Source: Bacillota bacterium (GTDB lineage Bacteria; Bacillota; Negativicutes; Sporomusales; Sporomusaceae). From it: 33,527 nt of DNA. A program made the position numbers and the translations under genes. Of the stretch, positions 32,402-33,527 are shown in pieces. Position 1 is the first letter of the stretch, and each line of letters starts with the position of its first letter. The DNA lies in contig JAEZVB010000150.1 of assembly GCA_023443285.1 (NCBI GenBank), positions 1-33,527 of the forward strand. Reading direction: 5' to 3'. Below the pieces are notes generated by a model. The model saw nothing but the letters and a program-made list of their open reading frames with translations. It was not told the origin of the DNA and searched no databases.

Positions 32402-32413
32402 GTATCTATATAT
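32402..32413. promoter_or_regulatory. AT-rich element over the sigma-54 start site, resembling the A/B operator core
   Basis: The plus-strand text GTATCTATATAT shares the 9-base core ATCTATATA with the dyads of promoters A and B and likewise covers the predicted transcription start. The match is short and AT-rich, so it may be chance. Confidence 0.3.
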
Positions 32414-32429
32414 AGCATGTTTTGTGCCA
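32414..32429 (-). promoter_or_regulatory. Sigma-54 (-24/-12) promoter of the CoA-transferase/fix operon
   Basis: TGGCACAAAACATGCT on the minus strand fits the consensus TGGCAC-N5-TTGCA with GG and GC exactly 12 bases apart. It lies 45 bases before the first gene of the operon and next to a gene for a sigma-54-dependent activator. Confidence 0.85.
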
Positions 32430-32538
32430 ATGCTTTATCAATGTTAAAAATCCAGCATTAGCAGGCTTTAAAAGCATTTCTTCTTTCGTTCGCCCTCATT
32501 TTATGTACCATTTCATTCAATCTTCAGTAAATTCAAAA

Positions 32539-32570
32539 CCGTCAATATACCTTTTTTGGTACATTGACGG
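32539..32570. promoter_or_regulatory. Long dyad upstream of the sigma-54 promoter (candidate enhancer site)
   Basis: CCGTCAATATACC (32539-32551) and GGTACATTGACGG (32558-32570) are inverted arms with one mismatch around six T bases. A further TATGTACC half-site lies at 32502-32509. The dyad is about 110-140 bp upstream of the -24 element, a normal distance for an activator-binding site. It could alternatively be a transcript hairpin. Confidence 0.5.
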
Positions 32571-32583
32571 TGAGCTTCCCTAC

Positions 32584-32619
32584 AAAAAAAAATGGATGTC
32601 TCTTTAAAGAGCATCCATT
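32584..32619 (-). terminator. Terminator of the sigma-54 activator gene
   Basis: On the minus strand AATGGATG-C-TCTTTAAAGA-CATCCATT folds into a long stem and is followed by nine T residues. It starts 11 bases past the regulator stop. Confidence 0.88.
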
Positions 32620-32629
32620 CACCAAATTA

Positions 32630-33527
32630 TCAAATTTCCACATCATTTTTCTTTTGATATTCTTTTAATTTACGATATAGAACAGTCCGGTAAATACCTA
32701 AACTTTCCGCAGTTTCTCCGATTTTTCCATTGTTTTCCGCTAATACATGATTGATATATTTTTTTTCAACTGTTTTTAATACATCCCGTAAGGTTCCATT
32801 TAGCCCAAGCAATTTAAAAACATTGTACTGATATTCATTTCCATGAGCCATGGTATCAAAAATCAAATTATCTGTTTGGCTATCCTGCAGGCTGCTAATT
32901 ACTTTCCGTTCTACTGCACTTTTTAGTTCCCGCACATTTCCAGGCCATTTATAACTTTGCAGTTCTTCAAATGTCTCAGAATCAAACTCAATATCTAAAC
33001 CGTATTTCTTATTAAAGCTTTCTAAAAAACGCAAAGCCAATACCACAATATCTTCCGGCCTTTCCCGCAAGGGCGGTATCATGATCGGTATTACGTTGAG
33101 CCGGTAGTACAAATCGCTCCTAAACAAGCCTTCCTCTACCAACTTTTTTAAGTTTTTATTGGTTGCGGCGATAAGTCTAAAATCCATTTTCCGGTCAACA
33201 TTGCTTCCAAGCCGACGAACTTCACAGGTTTCAAGTACTCTCAATAGTTTTGCCTGAAGCGCGAAGGGAAGTTCGGCAATCTCATCTAAAAATAAAGTAC
33301 CATTGTGGGCGGCTTCAAACAAACCTACTTTTCCTTCGGTATTTGCTCCGGTAAAAGCGCCCTTTTCATAACCAAACAATTCGGATTCGACAAGATTTTC
33401 CGGCAAATTAGCACAATTTACAGCGATAAATGCTTCCTCAGCTCTTTTGCTGTGCCGGTGTACATATTTAGCTAATATCTCTTTTCCAGTTCCTGATTCC
33501 CCGGTTAATAACACCGTACTGTCTACC
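32630..33527 (-). CDS. Sigma-54-dependent transcriptional activator, C-terminal part (cut by window edge)
   Basis: The last 298 or so codons of an enhancer-binding protein; the reading frame stays open to the window end. The AAA+ domain shows Walker A GESGTGKE, the sigma-54-contact loop EKGAFTGA, Walker B GTLFLDEIAELP, and sensor/arginine-finger segments FRLIAATNKN and FRSDLYYRLNVIPI. A Fis-type helix-turn-helix closes the protein (GKIGETAESLGIYRTVLYRKL). The sensory N-terminus is outside the window, so the inducer cannot be guessed from it. It is transcribed in the same direction as the CoA-transferase/fix operon, which carries a -24/-12 promoter, and almost certainly activates it. Confidence 0.95.
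   Translation of the reverse strand, partial: VDSTVLLTGESGTGKEILAKYVHRHSKRAEEAFIAVNCANLPENLVESELFGYEKGAFTGANTEGKVGLFEAAHNGTLFLDEIAELPFALQAKLLRVLETCEVRRLGSNVDRKMDFRLIAATNKNLKKLVEEGLFRSDLYYRLNVIPIMIPPLRERPEDIVVLALRFLESFNKKYGLDIEFDSETFEELQSYKWPGNVRELKSAVERKVISSLQDSQTDNLIFDTMAHGNEYQYNVFKLLGLNGTLRDVLKTVEKKYINHVLAENNGKIGETAESLGIYRTVLYRKLKEYQKKNDVEI

Overview
The window looks like chromosomal DNA of an anaerobic diderm Firmicute of the Negativicutes, most like Sporomusa, Pelosinus and other Sporomusaceae. This is inferred from three things. There is an outer-membrane beta-barrel protein with an S-layer-homology (SLH) domain behind a signal peptide (20452-21918). There is acetogen-type corrinoid methyl-transfer machinery: a methyl-THF methyltransferase, a corrinoid protein and a RACo-type reactivator. 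There is also an anaerobic ETF/FixCX acyl-CoA redox operon under sigma-54 control. I see no rRNA, tRNA, CRISPR array or intact transposase, and no stretch above 300 bases lacks a gene.

Layout. 1-303 is the start of a PcrA/UvrD helicase (minus strand). 425-1980 is a selenium/sulfur-carrier operon (DUF3343, TusA-like, YedE), with a divergent LysR regulator at 2203-3105. 3309-5434 is a translationally overlapping radical-SAM / DNA-repair-like pair, followed by a small secreted protein and a strong terminator. 6098-7318 is a membrane-anchored divergent polysaccharide deacetylase. 7544-11097 is a chemosensory cluster: MCP, STAS protein, CheY-like receiver, and a protein with four N-terminal repeats and a CheX-like C-terminus. 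11189-13617 holds YajQ, TerC and LrgAB.

From 13743 to the window end nearly everything is on the minus strand and appears to form one metabolic island. Its downstream half encodes RACo, a CobW-like GTPase with a small partner, a small unknown protein, a B12 corrinoid protein and a methyl-THF:corrinoid methyltransferase. The middle holds an ACS-type MFS transporter, the SLH porin and an OFA-type MFS transporter. The upstream half is a CoA-transferase / two acyl-CoA dehydrogenases / EtfB / EtfA / FixC / FixX / acyl-CoA synthetase operon, with the same gene content and nearly the same order as the E. coli ydi genes. A sigma-54 enhancer-binding regulator lies upstream, and a well-matched -24/-12 promoter precedes the CoA-transferase gene.

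The most notable observation is that the methyltransferase operon and the transporter/porin operon, 4.4 kb apart, carry nearly identical promoters: TTGACA, 17 bp, TACTAT, then a TATATA-N4-TATATA dyad over the expected start site. This ties C1 (methyl) transfer to substrate uptake. Their adjacency to the acyl-CoA redox operon suggests, as inference, use of a carboxylic acid that is both demethylated and activated/reduced (or oxidised) as a CoA thioester, for example a methoxylated aromatic acrylate. The substrate-specific methyltransferase I that such a pathway needs is absent from the window. One of the two acyl-CoA dehydrogenases lacks the usual catalytic glutamate, which suggests a catalytic/non-catalytic pair.
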